Shown piece after piece: positions 42,114 through 50,529 of a stretch of DNA of 64,000 bases. The stretch comes from Pseudophaeobacter flagellatus. Lineage in GTDB: Bacteria; Pseudomonadota; Alphaproteobacteria; Rhodobacterales; Rhodobacteraceae. A program made the position numbers and the translations under genes. Below the pieces are notes generated by a model. That model was not told the origin of the DNA and did no database searches. It was given only the letters and a program-made list of their open reading frames with translations. Numbering within the stretch: the stretch's first letter is position 1; each line of letters opens with the position of its first letter. The stretch spans positions 124,001-188,000 of the forward strand of contig NZ_JAJQRG010000009.1 in assembly GCF_021228235.1 (NCBI RefSeq), given 5' to 3'.

Positions 42114-42350
42114 ATGTTTTTAGCCCTGATGGGAACCATGGTGATCGCCGGGATCACCGGCTATATTGCCGAAAAAACCGGCTTTACCCAGAATGGCTAT
42201 CTGGCGTCGATCATCATCTGTATCGGCGGTGCCTTTCTGTTTTATTTTGTGCGGATCATGTTCGGCCTTGGCTTTGCATCGCCGGGGGTGAACGCCATCT
42301 TGTCCTCTATCGGTGCGCTGATCATAGTGCCGTTCCACTGGCGTCGCTGA
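42114..42350 (+). CDS. Small membrane protein, 78 residues
   Basis: A small hydrophobic protein with two or three membrane helices (about residues 2-20, 28-52 and 56-74). The start at 42114 has AAGGAG upstream, 13 bp after fmt; the longer open frame overlaps fmt and is rejected. No family was recognised with certainty; it resembles the small GlsB/YeaQ-like membrane proteins in size and layout. It is followed 12 bp later by another 78-residue membrane protein, and the two are probably co-translated. Confidence 0.75.
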   Translation: MFLALMGTMVIAGITGYIAEKTGFTQNGYLASIIICIGGAFLFYFVRIMFGLGFASPGVNAILSSIGALIIVPFHWRR

Positions 42351-42362
42351 GGGAGAGCTTTC

Positions 42363-42599
42363 ATGGGTATTATCTTTCTGATCATCATCGGCGCTGCGGC
42401 AGGCTTTCTGGCAACACGGATCATGGGGCTTGAGATGGATATCATCACCACTGTGGTGATTGGCATCGCGGGCGCACTGATTGGGGGGCTTGTTTTACGG
42501 ATGCTGCTGGCGGTGATGGGGATGATGGCCGGGCTGGTGGGCGCGGTTCTGGGGGCGCTGGTGCTGATCTGGCTTTGGCAGCTCTATCTCAAACGCTAG
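42363..42599 (+). CDS. GlsB/YeaQ/YmgE-like small membrane protein
   Basis: A 78-residue protein of about three membrane helices. The Gly-rich pattern GAAAGFLATRIMG and the central IGIAGALIGGLVLRMLL resemble the transglycosylase-associated (GlsB/YeaQ) family of stress-linked membrane proteins, whose biochemical role is unknown. It is the last gene of the run that starts at def, and ends 24 bp before the stop of the convergent TRIC-like channel gene. Confidence 0.75.
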   Translation: MGIIFLIIIGAAAGFLATRIMGLEMDIITTVVIGIAGALIGGLVLRMLLAVMGMMAGLVGAVLGALVLIWLWQLYLKR

Positions 42600-42623
42600 C
42601 GGCACTGGCCCAACTGGACTGAC

Positions 42624-43247
42624 CTAGCTGCGCGGTGGGCGGCTTTTGTAGACAGGCAGATGCCAGCCAAAAGCGATAGAGCCCGCCCGCAATCCCCAGC
42701 ACACGCCTGCACAGAGAATAAGCGCCAGCCCCGACGTGACGCCAAGTGAGATTGCGGCAACGGCGACAATGGCGCCGATCATGGCGCAGCTAATGTATAG
42801 CTCGCCCTGTTTCAGCACCAGGGGGACCTCTCCCACCACCACATCGCGCATCAAACCGCCAAGGCTTCCGGTGGCCATGCCCATCAAGACGACGATGACG
42901 GCGGGTTTGTCCATCGACAGGGCCGCGCCGGTGCCGGCAGAAACCGCGATAGCAAGGGCAAAACTGTCCAGCCAGATCACCCAGCGCATCCGGCTTTCGA
43001 CAAGATGGGCGGTGAAGAACACCACCACCGCCGCACCGGATGCCAGCAGGATGAAATTGGGATCATCGACCCAAAACACCTGCTCGCGGTTCAGTAAAAG
43101 ATCCCGCAGGGTGCCGCCACCTACCGCCGTCAGGCAGGAAATGAAGGCAAAGCCGACGATATCCAGCTGCGCCCGGCTGGCCACCAGCGCCCCGGTCAGG
43201 GCAAAGACCAGAACCGAGGCATAGTCCAACAGGGTGACCAGGGTCAT
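42624..43247 (-). CDS. TRIC-family cation channel (YadS/UPF0126)
   Basis: A 207-residue inner-membrane protein with about seven helices in two repeats. Each repeat has the glycine-rich motif of the family: AVGGGTLRDLLL in the first and GSLGGLMRDVVVGEVPLVL in the second. Prokaryotic TRIC channels conduct K+ as trimers. No strong ribosome site is apparent. It has no evident partner genes; rnhA upstream on the same strand is 31 bp away. Confidence 0.9.
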   Translation of the reverse strand: MTLVTLLDYASVLVFALTGALVASRAQLDIVGFAFISCLTAVGGGTLRDLLLNREQVFWVDDPNFILLASGAAVVVFFTAHLVESRMRWVIWLDSFALAIAVSAGTGAALSMDKPAVIVVLMGMATGSLGGLMRDVVVGEVPLVLKQGELYISCAMIGAIVAVAAISLGVTSGLALILCAGVCWGLRAGSIAFGWHLPVYKSRPPRS

Positions 43248-43278
43248 GGCTGTCTCTCCGTGATCCCTGGCGCGTCAG

Positions 43279-43746
43279 TCATGCTTTGGATCTGCTCTTT
43301 TTGAAGGGTGCCATGCCGGCGCGGGCCAGCTCATCCGCGCGTTCGTTTTCGGGGTGGCCTGCGTGGCCCTTGACCCATTCCCAGGTGACCTGGTGGCGGT
43401 TTTGGGCGGCATCAAGGCGTTGCCAAAGCTCGACGTTTTTCACCGGCTTTTTGGCGGCGTTCTTCCAGCCGTTTTTCTTCCAGCCGAAAATCCAGCCGGT
43501 GATGCCGTTTTTCACATAGTTGCTGTCGGTCACCACGGTCAGCGTCGAGGGTCGGTCCAGGCTTTCCAGGGCATTGATCGCCGCCAAAAGCTCCATCCGG
43601 TTGTTGGTGGTATTGGCCTCGCCGCCCTTCAGTTCTTTTTCTTTGACTACGGTATCGCCATCCATGGCCCGCAATAGCGCGCCCCAGCCGCCGGGGCCAG
43701 GATTGCCGGAACAGGCACCATCGGTATAGGCATAGAGATCAGCCAT
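43279..43746 (-). CDS. rnhA: Ribonuclease HI
   Basis: A 155-residue enzyme that cuts RNA in RNA-DNA hybrids. The acidic residues are Asp9 (YTDGAC), Glu52 (NRMELLA), Asp74 (VTDSNY) and an Asp in ENERADELA near the C-terminus, with the His loop [10 protein letters not shown] intact. The start at 43746 ([10 protein letters not shown]) overlaps the end of the methyltransferase gene by 8 bp; the upstream frame lies within that gene. Confidence 0.96.
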   Translation of the reverse strand: MADLYAYTDGACSGNPGPGGWGALLRAMDGDTVVKEKELKGGEANTTNNRMELLAAINALESLDRPSTLTVVTDSNYVKNGITGWIFGWKKNGWKNAAKKPVKNVELWQRLDAAQNRHQVTWEWVKGHAGHPENERADELARAGMAPFKKSRSKA

Positions 43747-44335
43747 GGGTAGCCACCGAAATCCAGCGGGCCATCTTGCCGTCCAGGCCTTTGCCCTTGC
43801 CATAAGAACAATCCAGCACGGTAAACCCGGCAGTCTTGAGCAGATTTTTCAATTCATCTTCCTCGTAGTAGGTATAAAGCCGCCCTAGGGTGTCGCGGGC
43901 CTCGCCCTTACCCAGCTTCAGCGCGATATAAAAGGCACCTTTGGGTTTGAGGCTGCGTTTTATCGCCGCCAGATGCAGTGGCAGGTCCTGGCGGGGGGCG
44001 TGCAACAGGCTGAAGTTGGCCCAGACCCCATCATAGATGGCGTCTTGTGCGAGGTCGCAAAACGTTGCCTGCCAAGCGGTGACACCGTCTTGGGCATTGG
44101 TCAGCGCAACCATTTCGCCCGAGGCATCCATGGCATCGGCCTGCAATCCCGCCTTGGCCATCACCTGGGCCGAGGTGCCGGGGCCGCAGCCAAGATCCAG
44201 CACGCGCCCACCTGCGGGGCAGGCAGCAATGAAGCTTTGCAGGCGCGGGTCCTGTAACAGGTGATCGCGATTCCTGGCGGCATAATCCGCTGCGCGGGTG
44301 TCATATACCTGCAGGGTTTCGGGATCGCTCATCAT
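43739..44335 (-). CDS. Class I SAM-dependent methyltransferase
   Basis: A 198-residue Rossmann-fold methyltransferase. Motif [11 protein letters not shown] near residue 50, the acidic end of strand 2 (DAMDASGEM) and [14 protein letters not shown] (motif IV region) are present; [14 protein letters not shown] follows. The family (UbiE/Tam-like small methyltransferases) is too broad to fix a substrate. It overlaps rnhA by 8 bp and follows the LysE gene on the same strand. Confidence 0.88.
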   Translation of the reverse strand: MMSDPETLQVYDTRAADYAARNRDHLLQDPRLQSFIAACPAGGRVLDLGCGPGTSAQVMAKAGLQADAMDASGEMVALTNAQDGVTAWQATFCDLAQDAIYDGVWANFSLLHAPRQDLPLHLAAIKRSLKPKGAFYIALKLGKGEARDTLGRLYTYYEEDELKNLLKTAGFTVLDCSYGKGKGLDGKMARWISVATHG

Positions 44336-44342
44336 CGGGCCT

Positions 44343-44957
44343 CTAGGCGCGTTCCAGGGCTAGGCGGGCGGCAAGACCTGCAAAAATGGCGGCAAACCCC
44401 CGGTTGAGCCAGGTCACCACGGTTTCAGAGCCAAGCACAAATTGCCGTGCCTGGGCGGCAAAGACCCCATAGAGCACAAAGACCACAAAGGTGAGCGCCA
44501 TGAAGATCGCGCCCATCGCGCCCATTTCAAGTGTTGCGGATGCGGGATCTCCCGTCAGAAACGGCGGCAAGAGCGCCAGAAAGAAGATCGACAATTTGGG
44601 GTTGAGGATATTGATCAGGGCGCCGCGTTGGGCAATGCGCAGGCGTGCTTGCGGCTTTGCCTCCGAGGTGATGCTGAGCGCTCCGCCCGCGCGCAGTGCC
44701 TGCCAGGCCAGATAAAGCAAGTATAGCACCCCGAGGGTTTTGACGATCTGAAACAAGACAGCCGAGCTGTGCAGTACCGCAGCCAGTCCCAGCGTCGCAG
44801 CGATGAGATGGGGCAGGATACCAAGGGTGCAGCCCAGAGCGGCCCAGATTGCGGCGCGCGCCCCTTGGCCAAGCCCTAGTGCAAGCGTGTAGAGAACACC
44901 GGTGCCGGGGGCCAGAACAACCACAAGGGCGGTCATCAGAAACTGTGTCGAAATCAT
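44343..44957 (-). CDS. LysE/RhtB-family exporter
   Basis: A 204-residue inner-membrane protein of about six helices. The family signature VLAPGTGVLYTLALGLGQGARAAIWAALG is at the N-terminus, and GALINILNPKLSIFFLALLPPFL marks the second half. These proteins export amino acids or homoserine lactones. The start at 44957 has AAGGG upstream. No dedicated regulator is adjacent; the substrate is not inferred. Confidence 0.9.
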   Translation of the reverse strand: MISTQFLMTALVVVLAPGTGVLYTLALGLGQGARAAIWAALGCTLGILPHLIAATLGLAAVLHSSAVLFQIVKTLGVLYLLYLAWQALRAGGALSITSEAKPQARLRIAQRGALINILNPKLSIFFLALLPPFLTGDPASATLEMGAMGAIFMALTFVVFVLYGVFAAQARQFVLGSETVVTWLNRGFAAIFAGLAARLALERA

Positions 44958-45123
44958 CAGGGTATCCCTTTTTGATGCGCGTTTGGCCAATAGGGCGTTG
45001 GCCGTAGCCTAGGTGCAAGCGGCGCAGCCGTAAACAGGCGGCGGTGCCAAAGCTTTCACGATCCTGCTGGCTTGCAGCAAGGCCAGGGGAGCATGCAGAC
45101 AGACAGGCACGGCGCTGTGCGGG

Positions 45124-46098
45124 TTACGCAGGGGGGGCGGTCGATGTGTCTGCTGATTGACGCAGCACCCGAGGCACCTTGAATTCAACGCGTTCAACCG
45201 CAGTTTCAACCACCTCGACCGAGACATCAAATCGGACGCGAAAGGCGTCGATCACTTCATTCACCAGCAGCTCTGGCGCCGATGCTCCGGCGGTGATGGC
45301 CACGCTTGAGATCCCCTCTAGGGCGCGCCAGTCGATGTTTTCAGCCCGCTGCACCAGTTGAGTATACTGGCAGCCCGCCTTGGCGCCAACCTCGACCAAA
45401 CGCCGCGAGTTGGACGAATTGGGCGCGCCGACAACCAGCATGGCGTCGGATTTGGGCGCTACGGCCTTCACCGCCTCTTGCCGATTGGTGGTGGCGTAGC
45501 AGATATCTTCCTTGTGGGGGCCGATAATGGCCGGAAAGCGCGCTTCGAGGGCGGCAACGATGCCCTTGGTGTCATCGACCGAGAGGGTGGTCTGGGTCAC
45601 GTAGGCCAGACGCTGCGGATCGCGGACCTCGACCTGGGCGACGTCTTCGGGGGTTTCCACCAAAAGCACCTCGCCCGCAGGCAGCTGGCCCATGGTGCCG
45701 ATGGTTTCAGGGTGGCCCTTGTGGCCGATCATGATCATCTGCAGCCCCTGTTCTGCATGGCGCTGGGCTTCGATATGCACCTTGCTGACTAGCGGGCAGG
45801 TGGCATCGACATAGACCATCTGGCGCGCTTCGGCGGCGGCGGGCACCGATTTGGGCACCCCGTGGGCAGAAAAGATGACTGGCCGGTCTTCGGGGCATTC
45901 TTCCAGCTCTTCGACAAAGACCGCACCCTTGGCCCGCAGCCCATCGACGACAAATTTATTATGTACGATCTCGTGGCGCACATAGACCGGAGCGCCCCAT
46001 TTTTCGAGCGCCAGTTCCACAATCTTGATGGCGCGGTCCACACCGGCGCAGAAACCGCGCGGCGCAGCAAGATAGAGAGTGAGGGCAGGTTTGGTCAT
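45124..46098 (-). CDS. ispH: 4-hydroxy-3-methylbut-2-enyl diphosphate reductase
   Basis: Last enzyme of the non-mevalonate isoprenoid pathway, a 324-residue [4Fe-4S] protein that makes IPP and DMAPP. The three cluster cysteines are Cys17 (RGFCAGV), Cys101 (ATCPLV) and Cys200 ([11 protein letters not shown]), and the active-site Glu region and the VGAPNSSNS motif are present. The start at 46098 has AAGGAG upstream. It stands alone, divergent from the hybrid kinase gene. Confidence 0.97.
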   Translation of the reverse strand: MTKPALTLYLAAPRGFCAGVDRAIKIVELALEKWGAPVYVRHEIVHNKFVVDGLRAKGAVFVEELEECPEDRPVIFSAHGVPKSVPAAAEARQMVYVDATCPLVSKVHIEAQRHAEQGLQMIMIGHKGHPETIGTMGQLPAGEVLLVETPEDVAQVEVRDPQRLAYVTQTTLSVDDTKGIVAALEARFPAIIGPHKEDICYATTNRQEAVKAVAPKSDAMLVVGAPNSSNSRRLVEVGAKAGCQYTQLVQRAENIDWRALEGISSVAITAGASAPELLVNEVIDAFRVRFDVSVEVVETAVERVEFKVPRVLRQSADTSTAPPA

Positions 46099-46329
46099 CG
46101 GCGTCTCCTTGTGGGCAGAGGTAAGGCTTTGCCGCCGCAAGGTCCAGTCTTGTGGCGGCAGTTTAATGCGCGGGTCTGGCGGGGCTCAGGCGCTGGGCCA
46201 AGTTGGGATGCCGCTATTTATCAGAAGAAAAGGGATATCTTAACGGCTCTGGTTCAGGGTCGGTTAACGGCCGATTCTGGTCTGCATTAGGTCTGGGCCT
46301 GACTTGGGAATTGGTTGAGAGTAGATCGT

Positions 46330-48567
46330 ATGGTTGACGAGATGTTAGGAAGCTGTGTGCCGGAAGAGTTGAACCAGGTCGGCAGAGGTACCAGTACCGG
46401 CAAGCAGAAATTTATGGACCGTCAGTATCAGGTCACCATGGAGCGCCGGTTTCGCACGGTGCGGATAACCTGCAGAGCGGTTATCGCGCTCGCCATCGCC
46501 TGGATCACTGTCGGGTTTTACTTGGGTGCGCCTATCGTGGTGCTCAACGCGGTGGTGGCCTTCACCGGCTGCATTGTCGCGCTGGTTCTGCTCCAGACCC
46601 GCTATACTCTGCTGGCGCGTGTGCTGTGGTATCTGATTAGCCTCGTGGCGGTGATGGGAGCGGTGTTTTCCATGCCAGAGAACAGCAATGCAGAGTTCTT
46701 TTTTGCCGTTCTATTGGGCGGGCCTTTCATGACCTTTTCCATGCGGCGCGAAAAAACGGCGATCTATCTGTTGCTGGCAAGCGCCCTGTCCTGCTGGATT
46801 CTGAGCCGCTATCTGGGGTATGATTATTTCGGCCCGCCGGTGCTGAATGATGAGGCATACGCACCCTATCTGTCGGGGGGGATTCTGGTCACGATTTTCA
46901 CCATCTTCATCGTTGAAATGATGGCCTTCGGGCGAATGGCTGAAAGCTATAGCGACGATCTGCTCGAAGCGCATCAGGAGGAAGCCAAGGCGAACCAGGC
47001 CAAGAGCGACTTCTTGGCCGCGATGAGCCATGAAATCCGCACCCCGATGAACGGGGTCCTCGGCATGGTAGAGGTGCTGGGGCGCACCGAGCTATCGCTG
47101 GAGCAGCGGCGCATTTTGAATACCATCCAGGATTCTTCGACCTCCTTGTTGTGGATAATCGACGATATTCTAGATGTGTCCCGGATAGAGGCCGGCAAGA
47201 TGGAGCTGTTTGAGGCGCCGATGCGCCTGTTGCCGCTAATCGAAGGGGCGACGGCCACCCTGCGCCCGCATGCAAGCCAGATGCAGGTGGCCCTGTCGCT
47301 CTCTGTTCAGGCGGATTTGCCGGATACGCTGACGGGGGATGCCGGGCGGCTGCGTCAGATCCTGCTCAACCTGCTGGGCAATGCAATCAAGTTTTCCGAA
47401 CCAATGGAAGGCGAGGATGAGGGCAGGGTTGGGCTGCGCGTTGAAATTCGCAAGCCGGGCTGGATAGATTTCCTGATCGAAGACAATGGTATCGGCATCG
47501 AGCCAGAGGTCCAAGAGGCGATCTTTGCGCCGTTTGAACGCTCTGCGATGATGCCCAAACGGATGATCAAGGGCAATGGCCTGGGGTTGACGATCGTACA
47601 GCAACTGGTGGCCAAGATGGGCGGCACGATTTCGGTTGATAGCAAGCTGGGAGAGGGAAGCCGCTTTACCGTGCGGCTGCCGGTGCAGGAGCCGTCGGGG
47701 CCGATCAAGGCGCCACGGTTGGCGGGCACCAAAGTCATTGCGATGATGCCGGTGGTGGGACAGGACTGTGGCTGGCCGGCCTATGTTCTGGCTGCGGATT
47801 GTGACTTGAAATGGGTGGCAAGCCGGGATGAATGGCTAGCGCAGGCGCGGCTGGTCGGCGGCGGGGCAATCTTTGTCTTGCCAGTCCCGCAAGATGGGGA
47901 TCAGCAGGATGTCTGGTGTCGCACGCGCCTGCAAAAAGAGCTGCCGGATCTGAAGGTTCTGGAATTTAACGCCGGGGATGCGATGCTGCAGGAACGGATA
48001 AGCTCTCACTGGGTGGTTGTTCAATCCGAGCCCGTGCTTCCAAGTGACTTCTGGGAGGCACTGGAGGTGCTGGCAGGGCGGGGTCATCAGCAGACCGCGG
48101 CCAGGACCCAGGCGGCCCCCCCGTCTGCTACGCAGGACCTGCCAGGCGGGCGTATTTTGGTGGCAGAAGACAATGAAATCAACCGCGCAGTGATTGAGAG
48201 CCAACTGGCCCTACTGAACTGCGAGGTGACACTGACGCGCGATGGGGAAGAGTGCCTCTCGGCCTGGATCAGGGGACGGTATGATATGATTCTGGCGGAT
48301 TGCCAGATGCCAGTTATGGACGGGTTCGAGCTGACCCGGGCCATTCGCAAGATCGAGGCAGAGCAGGGCCTGCGCCATACGCCTATCGTGGCGGTGACAG
48401 CGAATGCTCAGGAGTCCGAGATCGAGAAATGCCTGGCAGAAGGCATGGATGCCTTTGTGTCAAAGCCGATAACAATCGCCGGATTGGAGGCCGTGATCCG
48501 CCAGCAGCTCCCGACGCCGAATGTCAGCGATGAAACTCGGCGCTGGGCGATAGGCCACAGAGGCTAA
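46330..48567 (+). CDS. Hybrid sensor histidine kinase with C-terminal receiver
   Basis: A 745-residue membrane kinase. About six helices occupy residues 45-200, with short loops and no large sensor domain. The HisKA domain has the phospho-acceptor His234 (AAMSHEIRTPMNG), and the ATPase domain has N (LLGNAIKFSE), G1 (EDNGIGIE) and G2 (GNGLGL) boxes. Residues 465-590 look like a receiver fold without an acceptor Asp. The C-terminal receiver (about 620-735) has DNE, the acceptor Asp in MILADCQMPVMDG and the final KP. A cognate regulator is not adjacent. ATG at 46330 is preferred over a TTG 15 bp upstream. Confidence 0.9.
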   Translation: MVDEMLGSCVPEELNQVGRGTSTGKQKFMDRQYQVTMERRFRTVRITCRAVIALAIAWITVGFYLGAPIVVLNAVVAFTGCIVALVLLQTRYTLLARVLWYLISLVAVMGAVFSMPENSNAEFFFAVLLGGPFMTFSMRREKTAIYLLLASALSCWILSRYLGYDYFGPPVLNDEAYAPYLSGGILVTIFTIFIVEMMAFGRMAESYSDDLLEAHQEEAKANQAKSDFLAAMSHEIRTPMNGVLGMVEVLGRTELSLEQRRILNTIQDSSTSLLWIIDDILDVSRIEAGKMELFEAPMRLLPLIEGATATLRPHASQMQVALSLSVQADLPDTLTGDAGRLRQILLNLLGNAIKFSEPMEGEDEGRVGLRVEIRKPGWIDFLIEDNGIGIEPEVQEAIFAPFERSAMMPKRMIKGNGLGLTIVQQLVAKMGGTISVDSKLGEGSRFTVRLPVQEPSGPIKAPRLAGTKVIAMMPVVGQDCGWPAYVLAADCDLKWVASRDEWLAQARLVGGGAIFVLPVPQDGDQQDVWCRTRLQKELPDLKVLEFNAGDAMLQERISSHWVVVQSEPVLPSDFWEALEVLAGRGHQQTAARTQAAPPSATQDLPGGRILVAEDNEINRAVIESQLALLNCEVTLTRDGEECLSAWIRGRYDMILADCQMPVMDGFELTRAIRKIEAEQGLRHTPIVAVTANAQESEIEKCLAEGMDAFVSKPITIAGLEAVIRQQLPTPNVSDETRRWAIGHRG

Positions 48568-48634
48568 TCGTCTCTCTGGCATGATCTGGGTCTAAGCCGC
48601 GTCTCATCGGTGGCAGGGAGGTCCTGCCCCCTCA

Positions 48635-48683
48635 AAAGGCCCTCAACACGCCCGAAGGTGAGTGTGGCGGGTCGAGGACCTTT
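48635..48683. terminator. Long imperfect hairpin after the hybrid kinase gene
   Basis: AAAGG-CCTC-ACACGCC on the left (from 48635) and GGCGGGT-GAGG-CCTTT on the right (to 48683) pair over about 18 positions with three mismatches. It starts 67 bp after the kinase stop. Without a T tract it is only a probable transcript-end structure. A small CTCTGG/CCAGAG stem follows at 48751-48779, near the convergent NYN gene. Confidence 0.5.
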
Positions 48684-48786
48684 GGAAGATATAGCTTGAA
48701 GCGACACGTGGGCGGATACCGCGCCGCAGTATCACATTCCTCTTGAGCAGCTCTGGCACCCTGGTTTGCGGCACCAGAGAATTTGC

Positions 48787-49362
48787 CTAGGTGCTTGGTG
48801 CGGCAGCAACAGGCCGCGTATCAGCGGCATACTCTCGTGGCGGGCGACCGATGACATCTTTCAGCTCTTCCAGTTCGATGAAATTATCGGCCTGGCGGCG
48901 CAGTTCATCCGAGATCATCGGGGGCTGGCTGCGGATGGTCGAGACCACAGAGACCCGCACACCCTGACGCTGCAGGCTGGCGATCAGCGGGCGGAAATCC
49001 CCATCACCCGAAAACAGCACGATGTGATCCACGTGCGGTGCCAGTTCCATGGCATCCACGGCCAGCTCGATATCCATATTGCCTTTGACTTTGCGGCGGC
49101 CCATGCTGTCGGTGTATTCCTTGGCTGGCTTGGTCACCATGGTGAAGCCATTGTAATGCAGCCAATCAACAAGCGGACGGATGGGGGAATATTCATCATT
49201 TTCGAGAAGAGCCGTATAATAAAAGGCCCGCAGCATCTTTCCCCGGCGCATAAATTCCTGGCGCAAAAGCTTGTAGTCGATATCAAAACCCAACGCCTTG
49301 GCGGCAGCGTAGAGATTTGAACCGTCTATGAACAGCGCAAGCCGTTCGTCTTTGTAAAACAT
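48787..49362 (-). CDS. NYN-domain (LabA/DUF88) protein, putative RNase
   Basis: A 191-residue protein with a PIN-like NYN domain. The acidic metal site is formed by Asp13 (LFIDGSNLY), the Asp residues in KGNMDIELAVDAM and the pair in LFSGDGDFRPLI. Such proteins are predicted metal-dependent ribonucleases. The start at 49362 (MFYKDERLALFID) has AAGGA about ten bases upstream; an upstream ATG at 49440 is less likely. Divergent from folK across an AT-rich promoter region. The RNA target is unknown. Confidence 0.88.
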   Translation of the reverse strand: MFYKDERLALFIDGSNLYAAAKALGFDIDYKLLRQEFMRRGKMLRAFYYTALLENDEYSPIRPLVDWLHYNGFTMVTKPAKEYTDSMGRRKVKGNMDIELAVDAMELAPHVDHIVLFSGDGDFRPLIASLQRQGVRVSVVSTIRSQPPMISDELRRQADNFIELEELKDVIGRPPREYAADTRPVAAAPST

Positions 49363-49486
49363 CCTAAAGTGTCCTTCTGGTAAATCCGTTTGCGCCAAAT
49401 AGTCCGTGAGTGGATTTGATGCGGCGAAACAGGTGGACATATTGTAAGTACTTTGGCACCTGCTTCAAGTATACGGGGTTTCCTAA

Positions 49487-50068
49487 ATGGGGTCAAAAGT
49501 GACCATTTTACGTCGAAAAGCGATCATTGCACTGGGTGGTAACTTGCCTTTGGGCGGAATGTTGCCGCGCGAAATACTATTGGCTGCAATTGAGGAAATT
49601 ATTCCCTCTATGGGGGAAATATGTCAAGTTTCCCGGCTTTTTCAAACCCCTTGTTTTCCGGCTGGGGCGGGACCCGACTATGTGAACGCGGCGCTTGTAC
49701 TGGATACGGATCTAAAACCTACATCTTTAATGCATCAATTACAGACGGTTGAGCAAAAATTTGCACGTCAGCGGGAACAGCGCTGGGGGATGCGGACCTT
49801 GGATCTGGATCTGATTGCCCACGGCGATTCTGTGCTGCCGAGCCCGTCCGAGTACCAGCATTGGCTTGATTTGCCGCTGGAATTACAGATGCGTCAGACG
49901 CCGCCTGAACTGATTCTCCCGCATCCCCGATTGCAGGACCGGGCCTTTGTTTTGGTGCCAATGTGTGACGTTTGCCCGGATTGGCGCCACCCTGTGCTGG
50001 GCAAAACAGCGTCAGAACTCTGTGCAGCGCTGCCAAAATCTGAACTAGAGGCGGTTCAGCCACTTTAG
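49487..50068 (+). CDS. folK: 2-amino-4-hydroxy-6-hydroxymethyldihydropteridine pyrophosphokinase
   Basis: A 193-residue HPPK, which pyrophosphorylates the pterin on the way to folate. Family motifs: IIALGGNLP near the N-terminus, GPDYVNAAL, RWGMRTLDLDLIAHG with the two Mg-binding Asp residues, and LPHPRLQDRAFVLVPM. The first third of the gene is clearly more AT-rich than the neighbourhood. The ATG at 49487 has no good ribosome site; the first core residues begin at codon 12, so a GTG at 49499 is also possible. Confidence 0.93.
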   Translation: MGSKVTILRRKAIIALGGNLPLGGMLPREILLAAIEEIIPSMGEICQVSRLFQTPCFPAGAGPDYVNAALVLDTDLKPTSLMHQLQTVEQKFARQREQRWGMRTLDLDLIAHGDSVLPSPSEYQHWLDLPLELQMRQTPPELILPHPRLQDRAFVLVPMCDVCPDWRHPVLGKTASELCAALPKSELEAVQPL

Positions 50069-50140
50069 TCGCTTGTCAACAAAAAGATTAGGGCGTAAAA
50101 GTCGCTCTTCCGGACCCACACTGATTTTGGAGAGTCGCCT

Positions 50141-50494
50141 ATGGCCCGCGTAACGGTTGAAGACTGCGTAGATAAAGTACCAAACCGCTTTGAGTTGGTC
50201 ATGCTGGCGGCCCATCGCGCCCGTGAAATCGCCGCCGGAGCAGCGCTCACGGTTGAGCGTGATAATGACAAGAACCCGGTCGTGTCGCTGCGCGAAATCG
50301 CGGAAGAAACCCAGCGCGCCGATGATCTGCGCGAACGTCTGATTGAAAATAACCAAAATCAGATCGAAGTCGATGAGCCAGAAGAAGATTCAATGGCTCT
50401 GCTGATGGGTGCTGAAAGCGACAAGCCGGCCGATGACGATATGTCAGAAGAGAAACTTCTGCGTGCCCTTATGGAGGCCCAGGGGCAGGGCTGA
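50141..50494 (+). CDS. rpoZ: RNA polymerase omega subunit
   Basis: A 117-residue omega subunit with the core pattern [25 protein letters not shown] and [11 protein letters not shown]. The C-terminal tail is long and acidic, as is common in alphaproteobacteria. Omega and ppGpp binding to polymerase are linked, and it precedes rsh by 35 bp on the same strand, a conserved pairing. Confidence 0.96.
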   Translation: MARVTVEDCVDKVPNRFELVMLAAHRAREIAAGAALTVERDNDKNPVVSLREIAEETQRADDLRERLIENNQNQIEVDEPEEDSMALLMGAESDKPADDDMSEEKLLRALMEAQGQG

Positions 50495-50529
50495 TATCGG
50501 CACTCCCGATCTGAGGCTGCGGACCGGAT

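Noticed and set aside
46240-46268. Two TTAACGG copies 24 bp apart, like CtrA half-sites, upstream of the hybrid kinase
   Set aside because: The spacing does not fit the TTAA-N7-TTAA consensus, and such short motifs occur by chance; worth a binding test but not a call.
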